Origin: an uncultured delta proteobacterium
Lineage (GTDB): Bacteria; Myxococcota_A; Bradymonadia; REDH01
Reading direction: 5' to 3'
Assembly: GCA_903873545.1 (NCBI GenBank)
Contig: CAIQPA010000026.1
Span: forward strand, 1 to 18,054
Length of the DNA stretch: 18,054 nucleotides
The notes under the pieces are model-generated. The model did not search any database, had not been told where the DNA came from, and worked only from the letters and a program-made list of their open reading frames with translations. How positions within the stretch are numbered: the first letter of the stretch is position 1; each line of letters starts with the position of its first letter. Made by a program: the position numbers and the translations under genes. Below are positions 1 to 9,992 of the stretch, in pieces.

Positions 1-111
1 GCCCTGCTCGATGACGGCGACCTTGTAGCCCTTGCTTGCCAGTCGGTAGGCCGAGACGCTGCCGCCGAAGCCCGAGCCGATGATGATGTAGTCGTAGTCG
101 GTGTCGGACAT
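1..111 (-). CDS. FAD-dependent (GMC-type) oxidoreductase, N-terminal fragment
   Basis: Only the first 37 codons are inside the window; the gene continues beyond position 1. The reading begins MSDTDYDYIIIGSGFGGS and ends with VAVIEQG. This is a Rossmann beta-alpha-beta dinucleotide-binding fold: hydrophobic strand, GSGFGGS glycine motif, helix, second strand and the acidic Glu that binds the FAD ribose. The 'IIIGSGFGGSVSA' form is typical of GMC oxidoreductases and cholesterol-oxidase-like enzymes, but other flavoproteins share it, so the substrate cannot be named. The start is well placed: reading the minus strand, AGGGAGAG lies just upstream of the ATG at 111. The gene is divergent from the ceramidase-like lipoprotein gene. 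Confidence 0.72.
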   Translation of the reverse strand, partial: MSDTDYDYIIIGSGFGGSVSAYRLASKGYKVAVIEQG

Positions 112-138
112 GGTCTCTCTCCCTGGCGCCGGCGGCGG

Positions 139-157
139 AGCTCGAAGGAGCCGAGCT
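139..157. repeat. Inverted repeat, 6-bp perfect stem, 7-base loop
   Basis: AGCTCG (139-144) pairs with CGAGCT (152-157) around the loop AAGGAGC. It lies in the leader of the minus-strand oxidoreductase gene, between its candidate promoter and its start codon. It could be a protein-binding site or an RNA hairpin. A stem this short can arise by chance. Confidence 0.35.
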
Positions 158-167
158 AGGCATTGCG

Positions 168-195
168 ACCCTACTTGTGAACCGAAGGCTGACAA
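168..195 (-). promoter_or_regulatory. Possible sigma70-type promoter for the oxidoreductase gene
   Basis: On the minus strand TTGTCA (195-190) is followed after 16 bases by TAGGGT (173-168). The -35 matches the consensus at 5 of 6 positions and the -10 at 3 of 6. Transcription would start about 50 bases before the ATG at 111. The -10 is weak, so this is a suggestion only. Confidence 0.25.
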
Positions 196-262
196 CATTC
201 CTTGCGCTCCGAAGCGGTGACGCGCTGCGTAATCGGCGACCCCAATCCGTCCTGCAGTCGCA

Positions 263-284
263 GCCCGCGCAAGTTGGCGCAGGC
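263..284. repeat. Inverted repeat upstream of the ceramidase-like gene
   Basis: GCCCGCGC (263-270) and GCGCAGGC (277-284) form a stem of 7 pairs with one C-A mismatch around the loop AAGTTG. It lies about 60 bases before the lipoprotein start at 342. It could fold in the 5' leader or be an operator. There is no T-run, so it is not a typical terminator. Confidence 0.35.
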
Positions 285-320
285 ACCAAAAGGGGCTAGA
301 GCCGCGTGTTGCTTGTGTGA

Positions 321-334
321 CTCTTTCGAAAGAG
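321..334. promoter_or_regulatory. 14-bp perfect palindrome overlapping the ribosome-binding site
   Basis: CTCTTTCGAAAGAG is its own reverse complement. Its right half supplies most of the Shine-Dalgarno sequence AAAGAGG (329-335), which sits 6 bases before the ATG at 342. A dimeric regulator binding here, or pairing in the mRNA, could mask the ribosome site. A palindrome of this length is expected about once by chance in a window this size, so its position is the only reason to note it. Confidence 0.4.
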
Positions 335-341
335 GTTTGAA

Positions 342-3224
342 ATGTCCCGATTTCTCGTGCGCTCTCTGCTCTGTCTGCTCGCCGGACTGACCCTCTCTCT
401 GGCTGCCTGCGGCGACGAGGCCAAGACCAGTGCCGTGGCCGACACCGGCACGGCGGATGGCTCGGGCGACGGTTCCGGCCTTGCAGACACGACCGAGTCT
501 GACGGCTCCGGCTCCGGCGAAGACACCAGCGGCGACACCTACCCGACCGTCTCCTGCACGGCCGACCGCGACTGCCCCGAGTTCGGGCTCTGTGTCGATA
601 GCCTCTGCCAGGCCGCACCTACCTGCCGCGCACTCGACGATTGGCCGAAGTGCCAACGCCTCCTCAACGACATCAAGCCCGACCTCGGGCGCTTCGCAGC
701 CTGCATCGACCGCGTCTGCCGCGTCCGCTGCACGCTCGACTCGGAGTGCATCGAGGGTGAGACCTGCACCGACTTCGGCGAGTGCCGGCCCTTCACCAGC
801 GAGGTCACCGGTGAGGCTCCAGGCGGTGATGTGCCTGGCACCTTCCGCGCAGGCTTTTCGAGCACGCTGATGAACTTCCCCATCGGCACGGAGATGGGCG
901 GTTTCGGCGAGCGCGCTGCCTTCGAAGACGGCCGCTATGCGACAACGCTCCGCGCCTCTGTGGGCGAGACGCAGGGCCTGTTCGCCAGGACCATGGTCAT
1001 CGATAACGGCAGCCGGCAGCTCATGTTCATCCGGCTCCCCGTTATCTTCATCGACTCCGCCTTCCACGAGGCCATCGCCCGCCACCTCCAGGAGCGCACC
1101 GGCAAGGACTGGCGCGACAGCCTCGTCATCTCGACCACCCACACCCACTCCGGCCCCTGCCGCCACTGGCACATGCCCAGCGACAATGCGGCCCCCATCG
1201 GCGCCTTTGGCATCGGCAACTTCCACCAGCAGTTCTTCGACTGGCTCATCGACTCCACCATCGAGTCGGCCGACGCCGCCCTCGATGACCTCCGCCCTGC
1301 CAAGTTCGGCGCGAAGATTGTCGAGGCCTTCGACACCGATGATCAGGTGGGCCGCGACCGCTGGAGCCAGACCCCCCACTTCGACGACAACCGCGTGCTC
1401 CTCTTCAAGGTGGCCGAACTCGACGGCCGCACCCGCGGAGTGCTCTTCTCCTTTGCTGCCCACGGCACGCTGAACGGCTCCGACTACGTGACCGGCGATG
1501 CGCTCGGCGGCGCGGAAGAAGAGCTCGGCTATGCGCTCAGCGCCGATGCCGGTGCCAACGTTCAGACCATGTACTTCAACCAGAACTCGGGCTCCATGAG
1601 CCCCGCCGGCGACTACGGCGGCCACTCCTTCCCCGCCTCCGCAGAGCGGCTCGGCCAGGCCTTCACCGAGAAGGTGAAGGGAGAGCTCGACGCGCTCGAG
1701 ACCAAGACCGATGTGGAGCTCGACGGCTTCACCTACCGTTTCCCCGTCACCTACGACCTGCTCGGCTACGAGCGCAATGAGTTCTCCGCCACACCGCCCC
1801 GCCCCTTCGGCGGAGAGTACCACTACGGCGGCCTCTCCTGCGTCGACGGCCAGCGCCCGACCAACGACCAGGACCCCACCACCTTCCAGCGCACAGACCA
1901 CCTGGTCTGCTCCGCTGCCCTCCACTTCCTCATCTTCAACCGGCCGCCGACCATGCTGCTGCGCTCTCAGATTACGGCGCTCAAGGTCGACGGGCTGACG
2001 CTCGTGACCATGCCCGGCGAGCTTGCCGAAGAGCTCTCCTGGGATGTGCTCCAGAAGGCCAGAAACGACCTCGGTATCGACCCGCTCACCGCATGGACCT
2101 TCGGCTACGCCCAGGACCACTTCTTCTATCTGCTCCCCACCAACCTCCGCGGCGACAAGCCCCCCTTCCCGGGCTTTGTGGACGACTACGCACCGGATGA
2201 CTTCCCCGACTACACCTTCTCCTTCCTGCAGGGTGGCTACGAGAGCACCGTGAGCCCCTGGGGGCCCAAGCTCGGCGACTACATGCGCGACCGGGCCGTG
2301 GATGCCATGAAGATCCTCGGCGACCGCACCGCAACACCCGGCGTGGCGACCGCACTGCCGAGCCAGTTCACAGACGTCGAAGAGGAGCCCTTCCCCATCG
2401 ACACCACGCCGATCGAGCGGGTCGGCCTGATCCTTCAGGACATGCCCGAGACCGTCGAGCGGCTGCAGCCCGCGGAGTTCGCCTGGGTCGGTGGCGACCC
2501 CGGTGCCGAGATGCCGCAGGCGCCGCTGGTCATCCTCCAGAAGCTCGGCAGCGATGGCGTGACCTTCGAGAATGTCATCCTCCCCGACTTCACCACCTAC
2601 TCCAACCGGTCGAGCCGCTTCCTCACCCGTATCCGGCAGCCCGACGAGGTGGAGTGGCAGTGGGTTGTGCGCTGGGAGGAGCTCTACAACTTCCCCGCCG
2701 GCACCTACCGCTTCTATGTCTCGGGCAGCTACCTCTCCTCGCTGACCGACACGACCTTCACCCCCTATGTCATCAACAGCCGCGCCTTCGAGGTGCTGCC
2801 GACGGGCCTGAATGTGACGGCGACGCAGAGCGGCAACACCATCACCGGCACGCTCGGCTACGACGCCGACGCGCAGATGAACTTCTCGCTCAACATCGAT
2901 GCTGACCCCGGCGCGGTCTCGGGCAACTACCGTCTTCGCAACAGCTGGACGCCCTCGGGCTCCGAGCCTCCGGCCGTCGCGGGCACCGATGTGACCGCGA
3001 GCAGCTTCGACCTCACGCTTCGGCAGGGAGGCTCCGCTGCGGCGCTTCCGGCTGGCGCCATCACCCTTACCACCGTTGGTCAGGATGGCGGTCCGCGCCG
3101 CCCCGTCACCACCTACAACATCGACCTCTCCACACTCACCAGCGGCGTCTGGGAAGCGGTGGTAAGCGTCACCGACCTGCACGGCAATGCAGGCACGACC
3201 ACCCTCTCGATCACCATCCCCTGA
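342..3224 (+). CDS. Neutral/alkaline ceramidase-like lipoprotein with Cys-rich N-terminus
   Basis: The protein has 960 residues. A signal peptide (R3, R7, hydrophobic core) ends in the lipobox LAAC, with Cys23 as the lipidated residue. A Gly/Ser/Asp/Thr linker (about 28-68) follows, then 12 cysteines (72-148) including two knots, C72-x5-C-x5-C-x4-C and C130-x5-C-x5-C-x5-C. Residues about 167-660 resemble neutral ceramidases, which hydrolyse the amide bond of ceramide. TTHTHSGP (265-272) carries the first zinc histidine, FAAHGT (371-376) the second, and MPGELAEE the zinc glutamate (Glu560). NSGSMSP places a serine (Ser420) where the family has its nucleophile in NxGDxSPN. About 300 C-terminal residues are beta-rich, like the C-terminal domain of the family. 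AAAGAGG supports the start. The divergent nucleophile motif makes the actual substrate uncertain. The next gene also encodes a lipoprotein and may be co-transcribed. Confidence 0.8.
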   Translation: MSRFLVRSLLCLLAGLTLSLAACGDEAKTSAVADTGTADGSGDGSGLADTTESDGSGSGEDTSGDTYPTVSCTADRDCPEFGLCVDSLCQAAPTCRALDDWPKCQRLLNDIKPDLGRFAACIDRVCRVRCTLDSECIEGETCTDFGECRPFTSEVTGEAPGGDVPGTFRAGFSSTLMNFPIGTEMGGFGERAAFEDGRYATTLRASVGETQGLFARTMVIDNGSRQLMFIRLPVIFIDSAFHEAIARHLQERTGKDWRDSLVISTTHTHSGPCRHWHMPSDNAAPIGAFGIGNFHQQFFDWLIDSTIESADAALDDLRPAKFGAKIVEAFDTDDQVGRDRWSQTPHFDDNRVLLFKVAELDGRTRGVLFSFAAHGTLNGSDYVTGDALGGAEEELGYALSADAGANVQTMYFNQNSGSMSPAGDYGGHSFPASAERLGQAFTEKVKGELDALETKTDVELDGFTYRFPVTYDLLGYERNEFSATPPRPFGGEYHYGGLSCVDGQRPTNDQDPTTFQRTDHLVCSAALHFLIFNRPPTMLLRSQITALKVDGLTLVTMPGELAEELSWDVLQKARNDLGIDPLTAWTFGYAQDHFFYLLPTNLRGDKPPFPGFVDDYAPDDFPDYTFSFLQGGYESTVSPWGPKLGDYMRDRAVDAMKILGDRTATPGVATALPSQFTDVEEEPFPIDTTPIERVGLILQDMPETVERLQPAEFAWVGGDPGAEMPQAPLVILQKLGSDGVTFENVILPDFTTYSNRSSRFLTRIRQPDEVEWQWVVRWEELYNFPAGTYRFYVSGSYLSSLTDTTFTPYVINSRAFEVLPTGLNVTATQSGNTITGTLGYDADAQMNFSLNIDADPGAVSGNYRLRNSWTPSGSEPPAVAGTDVTASSFDLTLRQGGSAAALPAGAITLTTVGQDGGPRRPVTTYNIDLSTLTSGVWEAVVSVTDLHGNAGTTTLSITIP

Positions 3225-3264
3225 TCCGCCGCCCTGCGCGGCCGTTACCTCTGCGGAACTGTCC

Positions 3265-4272
3265 ATGTCTTTGACGCGAATCAGCAGCCTCTCTGCTCTC
3301 CTTCTCTTCGCAGCCTGCACCACCGAGGTCACCGTCAACACCCGCGAGAGCGGCGGTGGCGGCGGCGGTGGCGGCGGCGGTGGCGGCGGAAGCACCGACA
3401 CGGGCACCAGCTCCGACACGGGCGCCGGCGCCGGTCCTGATTACCAAGTCGATGCGACGGTTTCGGGCGGCTCCGCTCCCGGCAGCTTCACGGGCAGCAC
3501 CGAGACGGCCGTCGAGGGCCAGTACACCGCCTCGGTCTTCCAGGGCGCGCTCATCGTTAACCTCGCCTCGGCCGACGGCACCATTATCTCCTTCCAGGTC
3601 GACACGACCGGCACGGAGCTGCCCGGCAGCGTCGCCATCACCGGCGCACCGCCCGAGGGCACCTGGCTCACCACCACGGGTGCAACCGGCATCCGCGAGA
3701 GCAGCGGCGGCGCCATCCGCATTGGCCAGTGCCCCAACACCGCCGGTACCACCATCTCGGGCTCCTTCGAGAATGTGGCGCTGAACAATGTGACCACCCA
3801 GTCGCCCGACGGCACCCTCTCGGGCAGCTTCCGTGCGACCGTCGTCACCAGCGATGGTTCGGCCAACTGCGCCGCGCCGGTTGAGACCGACACCGGCACG
3901 GTCGACACGGGCACCGCTGACACCGGCGGCGGCGGCGGCGGCAGCTGCGCCGCCAACCCCGACGTCTGCACCGGCCCCTGCTGCCCCTACCTGGAGCCCT
4001 ACGGCACCTGCCTCACCAGCTGCATCTTCGCCGGCAACCCCTTCGACCCCGCGACCATCGCGGCCTGCGCCAGCTCCTGCAAGGACGACGCCGGCATCAC
4101 GGGCGACGCGGCCTGCAACGGCCCCTGGATCGCACTCGAGCAATGCGACGCAGCCAACGGCTGCAGCCAGCTCGAAGAGACCCCGGCCTGCAACGCTGAA
4201 AACAACTGCGACCCCGTTGATAACTGCCTGCTCGACAACTGCTGCGCCCAGACCATCGCGGTCTTCAACTAG
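3265..4272 (+). CDS. Glycine-rich, cysteine-rich lipoprotein, function unknown
   Basis: The protein has 335 residues. The chosen start at 3265 gives a signal peptide MSLTRISSLSALLLFAAC with Cys18 as the lipidation site. An earlier in-frame ATG at 3187 lies inside the previous gene and would spoil the signal. Thirteen consecutive glycines (30-42) and a TDTGT linker lead to a beta-rich middle part (about 53-205) with a repeated 'GSF' pattern. A second TDTGTxDTG linker and six glycines follow, then a C-terminal module with 16 cysteines (228-327) including CC pairs, probably all disulphide-bonded. No enzyme motif is visible; a surface-structure or binding role is only inferred. The gene lies 40 bases after the ceramidase-like gene, so the two may form an operon. 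The ribosome site is weak. Confidence 0.8.
   Translation: MSLTRISSLSALLLFAACTTEVTVNTRESGGGGGGGGGGGGGSTDTGTSSDTGAGAGPDYQVDATVSGGSAPGSFTGSTETAVEGQYTASVFQGALIVNLASADGTIISFQVDTTGTELPGSVAITGAPPEGTWLTTTGATGIRESSGGAIRIGQCPNTAGTTISGSFENVALNNVTTQSPDGTLSGSFRATVVTSDGSANCAAPVETDTGTVDTGTADTGGGGGGSCAANPDVCTGPCCPYLEPYGTCLTSCIFAGNPFDPATIAACASSCKDDAGITGDAACNGPWIALEQCDAANGCSQLEETPACNAENNCDPVDNCLLDNCCAQTIAVFN
3352..3390 (+). repeat. In-frame GGC/GGT triplet run encoding 13 glycines
   Basis: Thirteen glycine codons in a row, mostly GGC with periodic GGT, sit just after the lipidated cysteine of the lipoprotein. Slippage in such a run would change the linker length by whole residues without breaking the frame. 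Confidence 0.85.
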
Positions 4273-4281
4273 GGCGAAGGC

Positions 4282-4318
4282 GGGGGAGCAGGAGACCCGT
4301 TCCGGTCTCCGCTTCCCC
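4282..4318. terminator. Bidirectional terminator-like hairpin between convergent genes
   Basis: GGAGACC (4291-4297) pairs with GGTCTCC (4304-4310) around the loop CGTTCC. The stem continues past a single bulged A (4290): 4282-4289 pairs with 4311-4318, including one G-T pair, to give 15 pairs. It lies in the 78-base gap between the stop of the plus-strand lipoprotein and the stop of minus-strand secA, and can serve both strands. No clear T-run follows, as is common in GC-rich genomes. Confidence 0.7.
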
Positions 4319-4350
4319 TCCGCGCTCCTGCCGTTACGGTCGGTGAGGGC

Positions 4351-7110
<2,760 letters not shown>

Positions 7111-7204
7111 GGAAACACTTCGCGCAGACGGGGAGGCTTTAACAGCGCCGCCTGCCTACCGATTCCCGCCCGCAGTGGCAATCGCAGCGCGGCGACTGCG
7201 GGCT

Positions 7205-7233
7205 TTGACCCCTCCGCTGCGAGAGGCTATCCT
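7205..7233 (+). promoter_or_regulatory. Sigma70-type promoter for the MshEN-HEAT operon
   Basis: TTGACC (7205-7210) and TATCCT (7228-7233) are separated by exactly 17 bases. They match the consensus at 5 of 6 and 4 of 6 positions, the best promoter seen in the window. Transcription would begin near 7240, leaving a leader of about 77 bases before the ATG at 7317. The remaining sequence between divergent secA and this gene (7111-7204) shows no other clear signal. Confidence 0.55.
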
Positions 7234-7316
7234 GCAGTCAGCGTCCACCGGTCGGCTACCAGCCCCAGACGAGGGTCCGGCTCGGCTCGGGCGGCGCCCG
7301 CAACCCACCGCACACC

Positions 7317-9992
7317 ATGCTCACCCGCCTCCGCTCCATGCTCCTCGCGGACGGGGTCCTCACCGCAGAGGATCTCGCAGCGGCTGACGCATCAAGGCAG
7401 GCACTCAAGAGCGATCTCGCCACCGAACTGTTGATCTCCCGGAGGCTCACCGAAGCCCAGCTGACCCGCTATCTCGGCCGGGCCTGCGGGCTCCCGACTG
7501 TGGGCCAGGACGACCTCTTCGCGGTTGTGCCGGGCGTGCTTGGCCGGCTACCGCTGCACCGGTCACGGCAGCTGTCGGCGGTCCCCTTCCACGAAGATGC
7601 CAGTGACCTGCGCGTTGCAGTCTCATCGCCACTGCCCGAGGCGGAGCGCGAACAGCTCGAGGCAGAGAGCGGCAAATCGGTGCGGCAATATGTGACCCCG
7701 GAGTTCAGGATCGCACAGGCACTCCACCTGCTTCATGGCGCACCGCTGCCTGCCAAAGTGGCTGCGGTCCTGGCGGTGACGACTCACCCCTTCCGCATCT
7801 CGCTCGCGCCCACGCCAGTCGCCGACCGCTGGGGGGGACGCAACTGGACCACAGCGGAGGTCATCGCACTCTTCGACGCCTCCTCAGACCGTGATGAGAT
7901 TCTGCTCGCCGCACTCTCCTTCCTCGGCGCCTACTTCCCGCGACGCATCCTGCTCGCCGTCGGCAAGGGAAAGGTGCAGGGCTACGGGTATCAGGGGCTC
8001 GACACGCCCGCCCGGCCGATCGAGTCGCTCGAACTCAAGCCGGCCGTTGGTAGCGCGCTGGCGCTGCTTTGCGAGCGCGATGAGCCCTTCCGCGGCCCGC
8101 CGCACCGGGCCGGGCTCGCACCGCTCTATCATGGGCTGGGTGTGGCACCGCCCGACGAGCTGCTGGCGATTCCGATACGCATCGCCAACCGTACGGCCAT
8201 GCTCGCCATCTGCGACCTCAACCCCGGCCACGATTTCAGCGCGCTGGCTGTGGTGCTCGGCGCACTCACACGCATGAGCGAGGCGCTGCAGCGGCTCATC
8301 CTCATCCGCAAGGGTTCCCGCTCCGACCTCCCGACCGTGAGACCGGCGGAGCTCGATACCATCGCGCCGCCAAGGCCCCCCATCAACGCGACCGCCGTAC
8401 GAGAGCTCGCCGCGCTGTCTACGCTACCCATGCCAAGGCTGCAGGCCGCCCCGGCTGCGCTGCGGGCGCTACCGCCACAACCGTGGGCGGCTGACGAACC
8501 CGAAGCCGTTTCCATCGTCGCCGACGCCGCAGCGCAGCGCTCCGCCACGGCCCCCCTGTCGGCGCTGGGAAATGGCCGCGTAACCGCCTCGCTCTCACCC
8601 CTCGTCAACGCAGTGCAGCTCAGCGACAGCATCGACGAGAGCCTGGCCGAGACAGGTCCGGAGCGGCCTTCGCCGCTGATCGACCGACTCGCGGCGCAGC
8701 TCGCCTCTTCGGATGCAGGCGTCCGTGCCATCTCGCTCCGAGCCAGCGCTGGCAGGACCGACGAAGTCCCCGAGCTGCCAAGCGGCGCCTACGCTTTGGT
8801 CCCCTCCGTCACCCAGGCGCTCGAAGCCTCGACACCCCTCCAGCGGGTTACCGGCATCCTTGCAGAGCTCCTCGAGGAGACCGCTGCCGCCGGGAACAGC
8901 GCTCTCTCGGCGACCCACCCGGAACCCTTCAAGGCAACCGCCGAGATTCGGACAGCGGCGGAGTCTTGGCTCGCTGCTCGCTCGGCGAACCACGCCGCCG
9001 TCACGCCCGAATCGGAGGCCCCTGCGCGCCACCACGATGCGCACACCCACAAGCTCCGAGGCGTCGCGGCCGAGCCCGTGGAGCTCGACCTGGAACTCGC
9101 CATCACCCAGACAGAGCCGCGGCCGGCGAATGTGGAGGCTCTGCTCGCGGGCAGCACCCGCGAGCGCTCCACCACGGCCCTGCTCGCTGTCCTCGAGGGC
9201 CCCGACGCACTCCTCGCCCGCGCTGCGATGCAGGAGCTGCTCGGCCGCGGAAAAGCTGCCGCAACCGAGGTCGTCGAGCGCTTCCCAGGCCACCGCAAGA
9301 TCGACCGTCGCATTCCAGAGCTGGCGCTACGCCCGCTGGAGGAGCACGGGAGCATCCTCTGGCTCGCCGGACTTCAGCCCGCGATCTACGCTCCACTCCT
9401 GCTGCCGCTCATGCGGAGCGACAATGATGACACCCGCTACTACGCCACGCTGATTGTCGCGCGGGACGGGTCCGACGAGTTTATCTCGGATATTGTGGAA
9501 CGCATCTTCGACCGCGACGACCAGACCCGCGGCATCGCACTGCGGTTCGTTGAGTCGGTGCGCGGCTCGCGCCCCATGAACGCCCAGATCCAGGCCATCC
9601 GGCTCCGGCTCAGAGAGGGCGACGAGCACAGCCGGAGCGCCGCCATCTCGGCCCTCATGATCCTCCGGGACGAGCTCTGCATCCCGGCGCTCATCGAACT
9701 CCTGGGACACCCCAGCCTGCGCGACCGTGCAGCCGCTGCGCTCACACGAATCGCCTTCCTGCCGAGCGATCTCGACGCTGCCGCCTGGACGAAGTGGCAC
9801 AAGGCACATGGGCCGGATGGACGCCTTTCCTGGCTCCTCGACGCCATGATTCACAAAGACAGGCGCGTCCGCGAAAACGCCTCCAAAGAGCTGCGGATGA
9901 CGCCGCGGTTGACCGTCAACTACAACCCCGATCTCGACCGCGACGCGCTCGAGTCTGCCCGCCGGACGGTCCAGCGGTTTTTCGCCCGATGA
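7317..9992 (+). CDS. MshEN (GspE N-terminal) domain protein with GAF-like and HEAT-like regions
   Basis: The protein has 891 residues. Residues 1-140 resemble the MshEN/type II secretion GspE N-terminal domain: RLRSMLLADGVLTAEDLAAA is followed by a second unit, DLATELLISRRLTEAQL, and CGLP. In some family members this domain binds cyclic di-GMP. Residues about 175-330 look like a GAF-type alpha/beta sensor fold. Residues about 335-595 are a low-complexity Ala/Pro/Ser linker. Residues about 600-860 form helical HEAT-like repeats with paired helices such as SRSAAISALMILRDELCIPALIELL. There is no Walker A, no Walker B and no pilus-ATPase domain, so it is not an assembly ATPase; a regulatory or scaffold role is inferred. 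No Shine-Dalgarno precedes the ATG. Its stop overlaps the next start by ATGA. Confidence 0.8.
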   Translation: MLTRLRSMLLADGVLTAEDLAAADASRQALKSDLATELLISRRLTEAQLTRYLGRACGLPTVGQDDLFAVVPGVLGRLPLHRSRQLSAVPFHEDASDLRVAVSSPLPEAEREQLEAESGKSVRQYVTPEFRIAQALHLLHGAPLPAKVAAVLAVTTHPFRISLAPTPVADRWGGRNWTTAEVIALFDASSDRDEILLAALSFLGAYFPRRILLAVGKGKVQGYGYQGLDTPARPIESLELKPAVGSALALLCERDEPFRGPPHRAGLAPLYHGLGVAPPDELLAIPIRIANRTAMLAICDLNPGHDFSALAVVLGALTRMSEALQRLILIRKGSRSDLPTVRPAELDTIAPPRPPINATAVRELAALSTLPMPRLQAAPAALRALPPQPWAADEPEAVSIVADAAAQRSATAPLSALGNGRVTASLSPLVNAVQLSDSIDESLAETGPERPSPLIDRLAAQLASSDAGVRAISLRASAGRTDEVPELPSGAYALVPSVTQALEASTPLQRVTGILAELLEETAAAGNSALSATHPEPFKATAEIRTAAESWLAARSANHAAVTPESEAPARHHDAHTHKLRGVAAEPVELDLELAITQTEPRPANVEALLAGSTRERSTTALLAVLEGPDALLARAAMQELLGRGKAAATEVVERFPGHRKIDRRIPELALRPLEEHGSILWLAGLQPAIYAPLLLPLMRSDNDDTRYYATLIVARDGSDEFISDIVERIFDRDDQTRGIALRFVESVRGSRPMNAQIQAIRLRLREGDEHSRSAAISALMILRDELCIPALIELLGHPSLRDRAAAALTRIAFLPSDLDAAAWTKWHKAHGPDGRLSWLLDAMIHKDRRVRENASKELRMTPRLTVNYNPDLDRDALESARRTVQRFFAR

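Noticed and set aside
202..390. A 62-codon cysteine-rich plus-strand frame before the ceramidase-like gene
   Set aside because: It starts at TTG without a ribosome site and runs into the lipoprotein gene in another frame. There is no evidence that it is translated.
171..3419. A 1082-codon open frame on the minus strand opposite the ceramidase-like gene
   Set aside because: It starts with a polyproline stretch that is the mirror of the polyglycine codons. It is rich in Gly, Ala, Val and Arg and has no recognisable motif, while the opposite strand has a signal peptide and conserved motifs. It is a by-product of high third-position GC.
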